A stretch of DNA of 64,000 bases, from contig MCFG01000022.1 of the NCBI GenBank assembly GCA_002104895.1, forward strand, positions 1 through 64,000. The letters are read 5' to 3'. Each line of letters opens with the position of its first letter. Position 1 is the first letter of the stretch. The translations under genes and the position numbers were made by a program. The notes beneath the pieces were generated by a model. It was not told the DNA's origin and did no database searches. It saw only the letters and a list, made by a program, of their open reading frames with translations. This document shows positions 44,261 through 55,784 of this stretch, in pieces. Origin of the DNA: Anaeromyces robustus (taxonomy: Eukaryota; Neocallimastigomycota; Neocallimastigomycetes; Neocallimastigales; Neocallimastigaceae).

Positions 44261-45240
44261 TTTTTTTTTTGCTTAACATTATTTTAAGTTTTAACTTTTT
44301 CTTTTTTAAAAAATATAAAAATTGAAAGATAATCTTTTACATTAAAACAAAAAAAAGAAAATTAGGCAGTTAAATATTTCAATTTTTTTTAAATAAAGTT
44401 TGCTATTTCTAATAAATAAATAAATAATTAATAATAACTAATAATTATAATAATAGTAATAATAATAATTAATAATTAATTATCCATTTTTATTTAAATT
44501 ATTATTCCCGATTGTTTTTTTTTTATTTTTTTTATTTTTATTTTAATTTTTAAGAATAATTCTTTTAATCTAAAATGTTATTAACAACAATCATAAATAA
44601 TTAAAAAATGTGTAACAAATTAAAAATTTAAAAGAAAAAGAAAAAACTAAAAGTGAAAAAGAAAAAACTAAAAATGAAAAAAAAAAGAAAAAAAGAAAAA
44701 AAGAAAAAAAGAAATAATAATATTTTTTTTCATGGATGATAAACTTCTAAAATACTAATTATAATAGTAAATATAATAATAATAAAAAAAAATTCATAAA
44801 AGAATAAGAAAAAACTAAAAATGAAAAAGAAAAAACTAGAAGAGAAAAAAAAAAGAAAAAAGAAAAAAAGAAAAAAAGAAAAAAAGAAATAACAATATTC
44901 TTTTCATGGATGATAAACTTCTAAAATACTAATTATAATAGTAAATATAATAATAAAAAAAATTCATAAAAGAATACAAAAAAGAATTATCTATAACAAT
45001 AAATCATAATAATGAATTATTATTATTATATTATTATATTATTATTATATATATTATTTATTTATTAGGAATGACAAATTTTATTTAAAAAAAAAAAAAA
45101 AAAAATTGAAATATTTAATTGCCCAATAACATTAAATTTTCTTTTTTTGTTTTAATGTAAAAGTTCATCTTTCAATTTTTATATATTTTTATATAAAAAA
45201 ATAGTAAAAACTTAAAATACTGTTAAGCAAAAAAAAAAAT
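44261..45240. mobile_element. About 1-kb element with ~140-bp inverted arms
   Basis: The left arm (44261-44401) and right arm (45075-45240) are reverse complements over most of their length. For example GCTTAACA...TTTTAAG on the left matches CTTAAAATACTGTTAAGC on the right, and both share TTTAATGTAAAAG and TTTGAAATATTTAA-type blocks with small indels. Between the arms lies a direct duplication (44633-44806 and 44800-44975) with the shared block CATGGATGATAAACTTCTAA. There is no transposase. It is best explained as a non-autonomous foldback DNA transposon or a local inverted duplication; target-site repeats cannot be fixed in this A/T context. Confidence 0.6.
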
Positions 45241-45582
45241 AATAAAATAAAATAAAATAAAATAAAACAACCAAGGAATAATAATTTGAATACAAATGGA
45301 TAATTAATATAAAATTAAAATTTTTATAATTAAAAGTTGAATAATATTTTTTAAATGATGTAATACTAATTAAAAGAATATAATAAAAAAAGAAATAGAA
45401 ATAAAAGAAAAATAAAAAAAAATAAAAAAAATAGAAAAATAGAAAAGTTTAAAATGCCTTAAATAATAAAATAGTTGGGTTTAAGACAATTAAAGAACAT
45501 GATTAGAATTCTATTTTTTTTTACAATAAATTAATTTAAATTAAATATTCTGTTTTAATTAATAACTCTTTTTTTGATCATA

Positions 45583-45622
<40 letters not shown>

Positions 45623-45949
45623 AAGTAATTAAATTTCAATATAAATTATAATGAATAGATAATATATATTAAATGAATCATTGAATTAATTTCAAGTATA
45701 GAAAAATCTAAAAATCTAAAAACTTTAATCATATTTATTTAATTTTTAAAAAAAATTTGTATTTTTTGAAAATTAAATAAATTTATTAATATAATATATA
45801 TAATATAATATAATATAATATAAATTAATTTTCAAATTTTCTATTAAAATTTTATGAAACATTTATTCTAAGTAATGAAATTATAAATCTTATTTAATTA
45901 AAAATTAAATAAAATAAAATAAAATAAATAAAATATTATAAGTAAATAA

Positions 45950-46147
<198 letters not shown>

Positions 46148-48380
46148 TCTCTTTAATTTAAATATGATTTTCATATTATTTTTTATAAATATTATTTAAA
46201 ATATTATTATTAAAAGTAAGAATATTCTTTTTTTTATAATAAAGATTATTTTTTGTTATTTCTTTTTCTTTTTTTTTATTATTTTTAATCTTTTATTTAT
46301 CATCTCTATTTTTAATAATAATATTATATAGTAAATGGATATTTTATTAATGATTAATATAATCAAAGAATAATAAACAAAAAAAAATATATATTTAATT
46401 AATAATTGGCAATTAATTTTCAATTTAAACATTCATATTGACTAATTTTATTGACTTAATTTCCTATTTATATTTGGTATATAGTAAATAAAATAATAAT
46501 CAAATAAATATTACATGTTACGAATAAGAATAATTTATAACCTATCTAATAATAATAATAATAATAATTGCCATAATAATAATACATACTAATGCATTTT
46601 ATGAATAATCATTTAATTATTGATTATTAATTATTAGTAATCTTTCATATATATAAATTTGGTAATAAGAGTTATTATTATTATTATTATATATAATATG
46701 GATGGATATTTATTCATTTTGTATATAAAAACAAAACTATCATGAAATTTTATTTGTATAATAATGTATTATGTAATATGTATACAACTTTTTTTATTAT
46801 TTAAATTTTTTATATATTAATTTTATTTAAATATCATATTAATATATAAAAATTTTTAATGCGGAATTATTAGTTCTTTTTTTTTTTGTTGTAACAATTA
46901 TATTAATATAATTACTAATATTATTAATTGTATTATAGAATATTAAAAATACTAAAAAAGGATATTCTTTATTTTTCTAAATATTATTGAATTATTATTC
47001 ATAATTATATTATTTATTTGTTATTCATGATTGTTTATTTATGAATTTATGTATATATTATTTATTTTTATAATTAATTATTTAATTAATTATTATTTAT
47101 TTATTTATTTATTTATTTACTATTTTTGTAGCATAAATGTATCATGGTTTATTATACTCCATAATAATAATTTTTCATTTTATGTGGTGGTTATTGTATA
47201 TTATTTAAAATGTAGTTATTGAAATTAAAGAAATGTAATTTTATTTTATATTTTTATTAATTAATTATTATTTAAATGTTATGCTATAGATATAGATATA
47301 ATGAGATATTAAAAATAAAACATTAATAAATAAAAAATTTAACTTTTCATTTAAATTCCATTCGAATAACCAAGTAATTAATATTTATATGGTATTTTTT
47401 GTTCAGGTGAATTTTTATACTTTAAAAAAAAAAACTATTTTTTCTTGGATGATTTTTCAATAACTATTTTGTTTTAATATAAATTAAATTTAATATTTTA
47501 ATATAACCATATATATTTTAATAAATATTGATTTAAATAATATATGAAACATATATTATTAATGCATTTATAATATATTAATAAATCAATAGGATTATAT
47601 TAAAAATTATTTTTAATATAACTTTAAATTAAATACCAATCAATAATATATTGTATATAAGCTTACTTTTAGTACTTTAATATAAAATATATATTATATT
47701 TTATTAAATTTTGTTATATTTGTTTATTTTTAAAAGGTTAGATTTAACAATTCTTTTTGTTATTGAATAAAATATAATAATTGATTTGTCAAACCTCATA
47801 TTAAACAATATACTATAATATATAATATGATATATAATAATTTAATATAATAATATATTAAGCAATTTTCATATTATTTATTTATTATTTTTTAATTCTA
47901 TTTGAACAATTTTATTATTTATTCATTATATGAATATATAATAATATATATATAAAAAACAATATCCTTTATAATTTCTACATAATATTTAATATATAAT
48001 TTAATATATTATTACATAAAGTTATTAGTATTGATTATATATTAAAAATATAATATATATTAATTTTAATTATTATTATTATGATTATTACCAATTTTCT
48101 ATTGGAAAAGAAAAAAATATATATATAGTGAAAAGGTCGACTAAATAATTCTTTTTTTTCTTTGAAAAAAATTGGAATAGTAAATAACATATATTCATTT
48201 TTGAAAGAAATTTTAAAAAAGTTATTTTTATAGAAATATCTTTTTTTTAAAGAAAAGTAAAGGTATATTTCAAAAATAAAAAATAGTTTTTTTTTTTTTT
48301 TTTTTAATTATATGTTTATATAATTTAAAAATGAAAAATATATATATGAATATTTTTAAAACTATAACAAATAATTTTGT

Positions 48381-48504
48381 TTCAAATATTCAATTTAAGA
48401 TATTAGGCAATAAATAATAAATAAAGAAAAAACAATATTTTATTTCAAATATTCAATTATTTAAAATATTAGGCAATAAATAATAAATAAAGAAAAAACA
48501 ATAT
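48381..48504. repeat. 60-bp direct repeat
   Basis: Two neighbouring copies begin TTTCAAATATTCAATT, contain ATATTAGGCAATAAATAATA and end at AAAAAACAATAT. They differ by a few bases. Confidence 0.85.
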
Positions 48505-49159
48505 CTTTTTATAATAAAAAATAAATAAAAAAAAAAACAAAAAAAAAAAAAAGAAAAAAAAAAGAAAAAAACAAAGGCAAAATTATAAAATGAAATTATA
48601 AAAGATAAATAAAAGTATTTGAAAATATTTAGTATCAATTTATTATAAAATATAAATTTAAACAAATATAAAAGTAAAAATGAACATGTAAGAAAAAAAA
48701 TAAAATTTGAAGAACAATTGTATAAACAAAACGAAAAAGCAAAAAAAGAAAATTAATTATAAATAAATAATATTTACTCTATAATCATAACTAATAGTAT
48801 ATTTTTATTTCAATAACAAAAAATAATTTTAAATTTCAATAAAAAAATATAATTATTAAAATAAGAGTATTTTAAAAATATATTTTTTATAGTTTATTTT
48901 AAATATTTAAATATTAAAAATAAGGAAATTTTGAGCTAATAATATATTTTATTTTATTTTATTTTATTATATATATTAGATTGTTATATGTTTATTATAT
49001 TATGAAAATATAGCCATACCTTTTTTCATAAAATAAAATAAATTTAAAAATAAACAAAAAAAAAAATAAAAAAAAAAAATAGAATAGAAAATAAAAGTTT
49101 AAACCAATAATTTATTATTAATTTAATATTTTTTTATTGAAATATTTATACCAAAAAGT

Positions 49160-52100
49160 ATGGTTACAAATGATGTTAATATTTCCTTAGATGAGGAAAT
49201 AAAAGATGTAAAACCAACAGTTGAAACTGATGAAAACGGTAATGATCCTTTAATGGTAGCAATTATTGAAAATAATGAAGAATTAGTTAAGAAATTATTT
49301 AGGGAAAATGAGAACCAAGATTTAAATGTTAAAAATACTGATGGTAATACTGCTTTACATTTAGCTATTATTGGTGAAAATGAAAACATCCTCAGATTTA
49401 TCTTACAATATCCACTTAAGTTTAATAATAGAAATAATAATAATGATAATGCTTTAACTTTGGCTATGAATAGTAAAAATGAAAATATTTTAAATATCTT
49501 ATTAGAAAAGAATCCAAAGTTTAGTTTTAAGAAAAAGAAGGACGGAAAAGTACCATTAGTTATGGCAGTTGATGATAAAAAGTTTTCTACAGCTATGCAA
49601 CTTATAAGACATGGTGCTACTACATTAGTAAAGGATAATGAAGGTTCATTTATATTATTTAAATTATTAGAACTTGAAGATAAATTTAAAGAAATTATTG
49701 AAATTGAAATCAGTAATAAAAAGGATGAAAAAGAAAAAAAAGATAAAAAGGAAGAGAAAAATTATGAAGAACAAGTTGTAAATGTTAAGGATATTAATGA
49801 AAATACTTTATTAATGAGAGCATGTAAGGAAAATCGTAAGAAAGTTGTTGAATATTTATTAACTAAAAAGCCAAATATTAATGATAAAAACAAGGATGGT
49901 GATACTGCTTTAGTATTAGCTACAAAAGAAAAGAATGTTGATATCATAAAAATGTTATTAAATTATCAAGATGTAGATACATCAAAAATAACTGCTGGTG
50001 ATCAAAAATCATTATTTGAAATTGCTATTAATAATCAAGATAAGGATACACTTGATGTTTTACTCAGTCATGCTGAAAATAATTATACCTTATTTACTTC
50101 TACTAATCCAAATAAGAATTTATTCTCAAAAGCTTTAGATATTGGTAATTTACAAGTTGTAGAAGTTATTGCTAAATATGTTGATATTAACTACCATATT
50201 AATGATAAAAAGGAAACACCATTAGTTTACTTGGTTGAAAAGATTAAGGATGAAATTATTGAAGCTGAAGATTTTTATAAATCTTTATATTTAAAAAATA
50301 AGGAACGTAATGAAGCTGCTGCTGCTGCCGCCGCAGCTTTAGCTGCATCAAAAGAATCAACCCCAGTTGTTAGTGATCATGAAGTTATTGAAGTTGAAAA
50401 GAATACTTTAAAAGACAATGAAAGTAGTAAAGTAAGTAGTGAATCATTATCTCAAATTGAAGAAAGTAGTGAAAATACATTAAAGGAAATGTCTTCTTTT
50501 GAAGAAAGCAATGCTAACACTGAAGTTATTATGGAAGAACCACAAGAAGAAAAAATTGATGAAGTTAAACCAGAAGAAAAACCAGTAACTAAAACAACAC
50601 CAGCTCCTATTACAACTCCTGTTTCAGTTCCTACATCTTCTCCTACTTCAGCTCCTTTAGGTAAGCCACAAAGAAGAAAATTAACTGTAAGAAGAACTTA
50701 TTCTTCTTATGAAAGAATGGCTGAAAGTGAAAAGAGAATTCAAGATATTCTTAATTCTGGTGGTACTATTAATGAAAAGTTCAATTCTATTGAAAATGCT
50801 TATAATACAAATAGAAAATTATTAAATGGTGAACGTTATTGGAAAGCCAAAGATAAGACTTATGTTGTTGAATCTAACTTTACTGATATAATTAAGTCTT
50901 TATTACTTCGTAAGGCAAAAATTACTAGTAAGAATGCTAAACAAGAAACTGCATTACATATTGCTTGTCGTTATGGTTTAAGAAATATTTTGGAATTACT
51001 CTTAAAAAATGGTAAAAACTTTGATATTAATTGTGTTGATAAGGATGGTAACACACCACTTCATTATGCCTGTTATGGTAAATACACTTCTATTGTTAAA
51101 ATTTTATTAAGAGAAGAAACAATTAATGTTAATGTTACTGATCCAAATGGTGATACTCCATTGATGATTGCTGTCTATAATAATCATTCTGATACCGTTT
51201 TTGAATTATTAAAATTCCCAAAAACTAATATTGATACTCTTAACAAATGTCTTGAAACACCATTGATCGCTGCTTGTAGATTGAACTATTATAACATTGC
51301 TAAGATTTTAATTGATCATAAGGCCAATATTAATAACCGTTATGATGCTAATGGTGAAACTGCTATCTTCCACAGTATCAGAAATGGTAGTAAGATTCTT
51401 ACTAAATATTTATTAAACAATAAGGCCATTATTACTTACACTAATAAAAATGGTCAAACTCCATTAGCTTTAGCTAAGGTCATTAACAATAAGGAAGTTA
51501 CTAATATTTTATTGAAACATATTGAGAATGATAAGACTTTATCACGTCGTCATACTGAAAGACTTTACATTCCAAGAAATAGTTCAAGATATTCTGCTGG
51601 TAAACCTTCTCCAGATTTAAAACCATATCATACTAGAGTTAAGAGTGAAAATGCTAATATGAAAGGCAAACCTATTAACTATAATAGTAATAATCCATAC
51701 AAAAGTGAAACCTCTAGTCCAAAGGTAACTAGTGCCACTGAAAAATACAGATCTTTAGCTATGACTACTTTTGAACCAGAAGAAGTTAACGGTGTTAAAT
51801 CTCCAGTTAAAACTGCATCTATGATGATGATGGAACCATCCTCCATCTATGATAAACCAGAAGATGTTAGTAAGAGTTTACAAGGTGCCTTGAATTTAAC
51901 TAGTTCAAAGGGTTCTATGATGGCAGAGCCATCATCTATTTATGATGAACCAACTTCTGCTACTTTAACAAGTGCTAAAATTTCTATGCCAGGATCTTCT
52001 ATGTTTGCTGAACCACAATCATCCATCATGCAAGAACCATCTTCTATTATGGAAGAACCAGCTGAAGAAAAGAAAGATCCAAAATTATCTTACAAATTCA

Positions 52101-53254
52101 GACCAAATACTAAGTTTGATGGTGTTCCAAAATTAAAGAAACCATTTAAGTCTGCTACAAGTTCACCATATCTTAAGAATGTTCTTGTTTCCCCAAAATC
52201 TAATTCTACTTATATTAAGAAAACTGTTTATAATAACTCAAGATTCCCAGCTACATACACAAGAGTCAACAGTGAAAACAATATGTTCGATAAGAAAAAT
52301 AATCTCTACTCTCCAAGAGGTAGTACAGCTTCTAATGACAAGAGTGGAAATGAATCTGAACAAAAAGAAATAATCTTAAATGATGATATTAAAGGATTAA
52401 GATTCTCATGTTACTTTGGTGATATGGATGGTGTTGAAAACTTCTTAAAGTCATCTTTAAAGGAAAAGAATATTTTCCAATTACCAGAAAACTTACATAC
52501 CCCTGGTAGTCCAGAACCACCAGAACTTGAAGCCTTAAAGGCTTATAATAAAACACGTCAAGGTTACATTACTTTAGATCATATTGAAATGTTTGCCTTC
52601 TCTTTAATTTGTAATGGTAGTCAAAATGATAAATTATTAGAAATTATGCTTCGTTATGGTATGAATCCTAATATTCAAAATAATGCCCTTTACACTTTAC
52701 TTATTTTAGCTTGTAAAAAGGGACAAGAATCTTCTGCTTTAACACTTTTAGATTATAATTGTGATCCAAACTACCAAAATAAATACAAGGAAACTGCTTT
52801 ATTATTAGCTTGTAAGAAAGGTTTAGAATCTGTTGTTAAAAGATTACTCAATCTTAAGGTTGATGTTAACGTTTGTAACTATAAAAAAGAAAGTCCATTA
52901 ATTATGGCATGTTGGAAGAAACAAATTTCAATTGTAAAACTTTTACTTGAACAAAAGGTTGATATTAACCATTGTAATAGTTTAAAGGAATCTTCCTTAT
53001 TCATTGCTTGTTATCAAGATAGTATTGAAATTGCCAAGATTCTTTTAGATAATGGTGCTGATATTAATTCAAAGAATGTAAATGAAGAAACTCCATTAAT
53101 GGCTGCTTGTAATAATAATAATGAAAAAATGGTTGAACTTTTAATGAAATATAATGCTGACCCAACTATTAAAAACAGTAATGGTGAAACTCCAATGACT
53201 ATCGCTGAAAAGTTTAATAATACTGAAATGATGAATTATTTAAAAAAGAACTAA
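49160..53254 (+). CDS. Large ankyrin-repeat protein
   Basis: 1364 residues in a single exon. Ankyrin repeats form three blocks. Block 1 is residues ~25-380 (for example DGNTALHLAIIGENENILRFIL). Block 2 is ~590-800 (ETALHIACRYGLRNILELLL and DGNTPLHYACYGKYTSIVKIL). Block 3 is ~1110-1364 (ETALLLACKKGLESVVKRLL, ETPLMAACNNNNEKMVELLM). Blocks 1 and 2 are joined by an Ala run and an acidic Ser/Glu/Pro linker. Blocks 2 and 3 are joined by about 300 disordered residues carrying repeated EPSSIYD/EPSSIM motifs near residues 889, 921 and 950. No catalytic domain, signal peptide or membrane segment is visible, so it is probably an intracellular scaffold. Partners are unknown. The start at 49160 is the first ATG of the frame. 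Confidence 0.92.
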   Translation: MVTNDVNISLDEEIKDVKPTVETDENGNDPLMVAIIENNEELVKKLFRENENQDLNVKNTDGNTALHLAIIGENENILRFILQYPLKFNNRNNNNDNALTLAMNSKNENILNILLEKNPKFSFKKKKDGKVPLVMAVDDKKFSTAMQLIRHGATTLVKDNEGSFILFKLLELEDKFKEIIEIEISNKKDEKEKKDKKEEKNYEEQVVNVKDINENTLLMRACKENRKKVVEYLLTKKPNINDKNKDGDTALVLATKEKNVDIIKMLLNYQDVDTSKITAGDQKSLFEIAINNQDKDTLDVLLSHAENNYTLFTSTNPNKNLFSKALDIGNLQVVEVIAKYVDINYHINDKKETPLVYLVEKIKDEIIEAEDFYKSLYLKNKERNEAAAAAAAALAASKESTPVVSDHEVIEVEKNTLKDNESSKVSSESLSQIEESSENTLKEMSSFEESNANTEVIMEEPQEEKIDEVKPEEKPVTKTTPAPITTPVSVPTSSPTSAPLGKPQRRKLTVRRTYSSYERMAESEKRIQDILNSGGTINEKFNSIENAYNTNRKLLNGERYWKAKDKTYVVESNFTDIIKSLLLRKAKITSKNAKQETALHIACRYGLRNILELLLKNGKNFDINCVDKDGNTPLHYACYGKYTSIVKILLREETINVNVTDPNGDTPLMIAVYNNHSDTVFELLKFPKTNIDTLNKCLETPLIAACRLNYYNIAKILIDHKANINNRYDANGETAIFHSIRNGSKILTKYLLNNKAIITYTNKNGQTPLALAKVINNKEVTNILLKHIENDKTLSRRHTERLYIPRNSSRYSAGKPSPDLKPYHTRVKSENANMKGKPINYNSNNPYKSETSSPKVTSATEKYRSLAMTTFEPEEVNGVKSPVKTASMMMMEPSSIYDKPEDVSKSLQGALNLTSSKGSMMAEPSSIYDEPTSATLTSAKISMPGSSMFAEPQSSIMQEPSSIMEEPAEEKKDPKLSYKFRPNTKFDGVPKLKKPFKSATSSPYLKNVLVSPKSNSTYIKKTVYNNSRFPATYTRVNSENNMFDKKNNLYSPRGSTASNDKSGNESEQKEIILNDDIKGLRFSCYFGDMDGVENFLKSSLKEKNIFQLPENLHTPGSPEPPELEALKAYNKTRQGYITLDHIEMFAFSLICNGSQNDKLLEIMLRYGMNPNIQNNALYTLLILACKKGQESSALTLLDYNCDPNYQNKYKETALLLACKKGLESVVKRLLNLKVDVNVCNYKKESPLIMACWKKQISIVKLLLEQKVDINHCNSLKESSLFIACYQDSIEIAKILLDNGADINSKNVNEETPLMAACNNNNEKMVELLMKYNADPTIKNSNGETPMTIAEKFNNTEMMNYLKKN

Positions 53255-53727
53255 ATTAGAAACAAATGATTAAGAAAAGAAAAAAAAAAAAAAAAAAAAA
53301 AACTAAAAAAAAAAAAAAAGGATTATATATATGGTATGATTGTTTTTTTTTTTTTTTTTTTTATTTATTTTATTTTATTTTTTTTTTTTTTCTTTTTCTT
53401 TTTCAATATTATTAATTTATTATATTTATTTCATTTAAAGTTTTTTTTAATAATTAATTTTTTAAATACAATTATAATTTAAAAAAAAAAAAAAAAAAAA
53501 AAAAGGAAGAGAAAGAAAAATAAGAAAAAAAAATTTTTTTAGTTAATAATAGTAGACGTAATATTATTAAATTATTAATATATTTTTATTCTTTTTTTTT
53601 TTTTTTTCTTTATATTTTTATTGTTTTTACATTCATTAGGTTATTAAATATTTTTACATTCATTAATAATTATAACATATAAAAAATTTTTTAAACAACT
53701 TATATATATAATATTATATATATTTTT

Positions 53728-53776
<49 letters not shown>

Positions 53777-54901
53777 AAAAAAAAATAGTATTTTAGTTTT
53801 TTTATCAATTAAGATATTATATTTTTTTTTTAAAAGAAAAAAAAAGTAAAAAGAAAAAATATTTTATTAGTTTTATCTTTTTCTTTTTTTTGAAGAAAAA
53901 AAAGAAAACAAAGAATTTATAATAGTAATCATTATAAGTTATTAGCAATCTTTTTTTTTATTAACAATTGTAATCTGTAATATAAATAAAATTTTAATTC
54001 AAAAAAAAAAAAAAAAAAGTGTGTTTAAACAATGATAAAAAATATGAAGAATTTTATTTTATTTTATTTTTATTTTTATTTTTATTTTAATGATTAGTTT
54101 TAATGAAAAAGTACAGAATTGATTACTGGGCATGTCAAAAAAAAAAAAAAAAAAAAACTACAGAGAGATATAAAAATGATTTTTTGAAAATTTAAAACAA
54201 TAATATCATGATTTTCTTTTATACATTCTATTTTAGTTTTTTACTACTTTTTTTTTAATTAGATAAACTAAAACTAAAAATAAACATTCTACATACACCT
54301 ACTTTAGTTTTTTTTTTAATTTATGTAATTAAAAAAAAAGTAGTAAAAAACTATAGTTTATTATTTAATTAATTAATTAATTATATAGAAATTGTTTTAA
54401 TTATATAGAAATTATGTATATGTATGTACTATACAATATTATATACAAGCATTACAAAAATTTATAATAAATTATTTATTATATATTATATAAAAAATTT
54501 AATTTAAAAAAAAAAATAATTATATTTATATAAAATATATTATTTTGATTAGTAAATTCAGATCTCTTTATTTTTATGATTGGTTAATCAGTAAAATATT
54601 TTTTTTTTCTTTTATATAGGAAAAAAAAAATTCAATTCAGATTATAAGTTTAATATTCTCTCTGAAAAAAAAAATCATATAAATATTAAAAGAAAATAAT
54701 AATAAAAGAAAATAATAATAATAGAAATGATAGAGATTTTAACTTTTATTTTTTATTGTATAAGTAATAATATTATTATTTAAATAAAACTTAAAATAAA
54801 ACTAAATATCTATTTTATAAGGTAAAAATAAAATAAAATAAAAAAAGATAAAATAAAAAAATTAGTAGATGATATACAAAATATTATTATAATATATAAT
54901 T
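53255..54901. other. Spacer between the ankyrin gene and the snoRNA cluster
   Basis: A/T filler with poly-T and poly-A runs, including 40 A at 53735-53774, and the 120-bp foldback at 54234-54353. No protein gene is visible. A promoter for the downstream snoRNA genes would be expected in the right part, but none can be recognised. Confidence 0.6.
54234..54353. mobile_element. 120-bp foldback with perfect 28-bp arms, possible MITE
   Basis: 54234-54261 is the exact reverse complement of 54326-54353. The arm contains the non-trivial order TAGTTTTTTACTAC, nine T, then AATTA. The loop is 64 bp and partly self-complementary. Ends TA-GTTTT...AAAAC-TA resemble those of the foldback at 33931-33988, so both may belong to one Tc1/mariner-like non-autonomous family using a TA target. 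A chance 28-bp match is unlikely even in A/T-rich DNA because of the interior C and G positions. Confidence 0.6.
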
Positions 54902-55005
54902 TAATCAATGTTATCGTGATGATCGCTTTGCCGCCCCAGGCGGAAACCATTATGTCGATAATATAAGCAACCAGCCAAATTAAAATCTGAAAAATACATT
55001 GATTA
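54902..55005 (+). ncRNA. Box C/D snoRNA, copy A (candidate LSU P-loop guide)
   Basis: Box C GTGATGA (54916-54922) and box D CTGA (54987-54990) are enclosed by a perfect 9-bp terminal stem TAATCAATG/CATTGATTA. Internal box C' is ATGTCGA (54952-54958) and D' is a weak CGGA (54941-54944). Immediately upstream of D', TGCCGCCCCAG (54929-54939) is complementary to the invariant CUGGGGCGGUA of large-subunit rRNA (one G-U). The D'+5 rule then places 2'-O-methylation on the second G of GGGG, which by my recollection is the P-loop position of bacterial Gm2251 and yeast Gm2619 (snR67). The GC-rich block is exceptional for this locus and also forms a CCGCC/GGCGG hairpin. A paralogue follows 290 bp downstream. 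Confidence 0.8.
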
Positions 55006-55194
55006 TATTATATATATATAATAAAAATAAAAAGTAAAATAAAATATGAGAATATAATTATTAAATATATTTTATTAATATTTTTTTACACAGAAAATAG
55101 GTTTTATTGTCCTTAAAAAAGGGAAAATATTATAAATAATTAAAAAGAATTTAAGGTAAATATTCTAAACAATTAAAAAAAAAAAGTTTTTAAA

Positions 55195-55286
55195 AATATA
55201 TAAAATGATGATCGCTTTGCCGCCCCAGGCGGAACAAATTATGTCGATAATATAAGCAACCAGCCAAATAAAATCTGATATATATT
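55195..55286 (+). ncRNA. Box C/D snoRNA, copy B (paralogue of copy A)
   Basis: Box C ATGATGA (55205-55211), the same guide TGCCGCCCCAG (55218-55228), C' ATGTCGA and box D CTGA (55275-55278). The 74-nt core differs from copy A by only a few substitutions and one deleted base, while sequences outside the boxes are unrelated. A short stem AATATA/TATATT flanks the boxes. Conservation of the core against diverged flanks shows selection on the RNA and a tandem duplication origin. The segment AAGCAACCAGCC before box D is identical in both copies but sits one base closer to D here, so it is probably not a D guide; its partner is unknown. Confidence 0.8.
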
Positions 55287-55496
55287 ACATTATTAAAAGC
55301 TTTTTTTTAAAAAATATTAAACTTTTTAAAGAATAGTTTTTATTAATAAAATTTTGTTATTATTATATATTTATAATATAGGATTAAAAAATATTATGAT
55401 AATAAAATTAGATAACTGAAGAAAATTTTATTTAATACTAGTTGAATGGTAATTATTATTTTATTATTATTAATTATATAATATAATAAAATAAAG

Positions 55497-55574
55497 TATT
55501 AAATGATATGATGGTTAATATGTACTATCAAATACTGATATTAATGAGGACAAAATTTTGCTGATCATTTAATA
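55497..55574 (+). ncRNA. Box C/D snoRNA, candidate SSU guide (Um near human 18S U121)
   Basis: All four boxes are present: C ATGATGG (55508-55514), D' CTGA (55535-55538), C' ATGAGGA (55544-55550) and D CTGA (55561-55564). A perfect 11-bp terminal stem TATTAAATGAT/ATCATTTAATA closes the RNA. The 13 nt before D', GTACTATCAAATA (55522-55534), are fully complementary to UAUUUGAUAGUAC of fungal 18S rRNA as I remember it. The fifth base before D' pairs with the last U of UUUG, equivalent to human 18S Um121, a SNORD4 target. The stretch before D gives no clear rRNA match. Target assignment rests on recalled rRNA sequence. Confidence 0.82.
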
Positions 55575-55784
55575 TTATAAAAATATTTTTATTAATTAAA
55601 TGTTTTGTATAAAGTACAATATATTAATAATATTTATTACTATTTTTTTATAATAATATAGGGTAAATATTAAATATGAAAAAAAAAGTATTATTGAATT
55701 TTTGAGAGAGGTTCTATCAAAAGGTGAATAATCAACTAATTTCAACTTCTTTAAAAAAAAAGTTATATGATTGTATATATTTTA

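Noticed and set aside
49123-49947. Minus-strand frames at 49123-49389 and 49762-49947
   Set aside because: Antisense shadows of the ankyrin gene.
54545-54600. Minus-strand CTGA with a short match to 5.8S-like GATCTCTT and a stem GATTA/TAATC
   Set aside because: No acceptable box C and only an 8-nt match, expected by chance.
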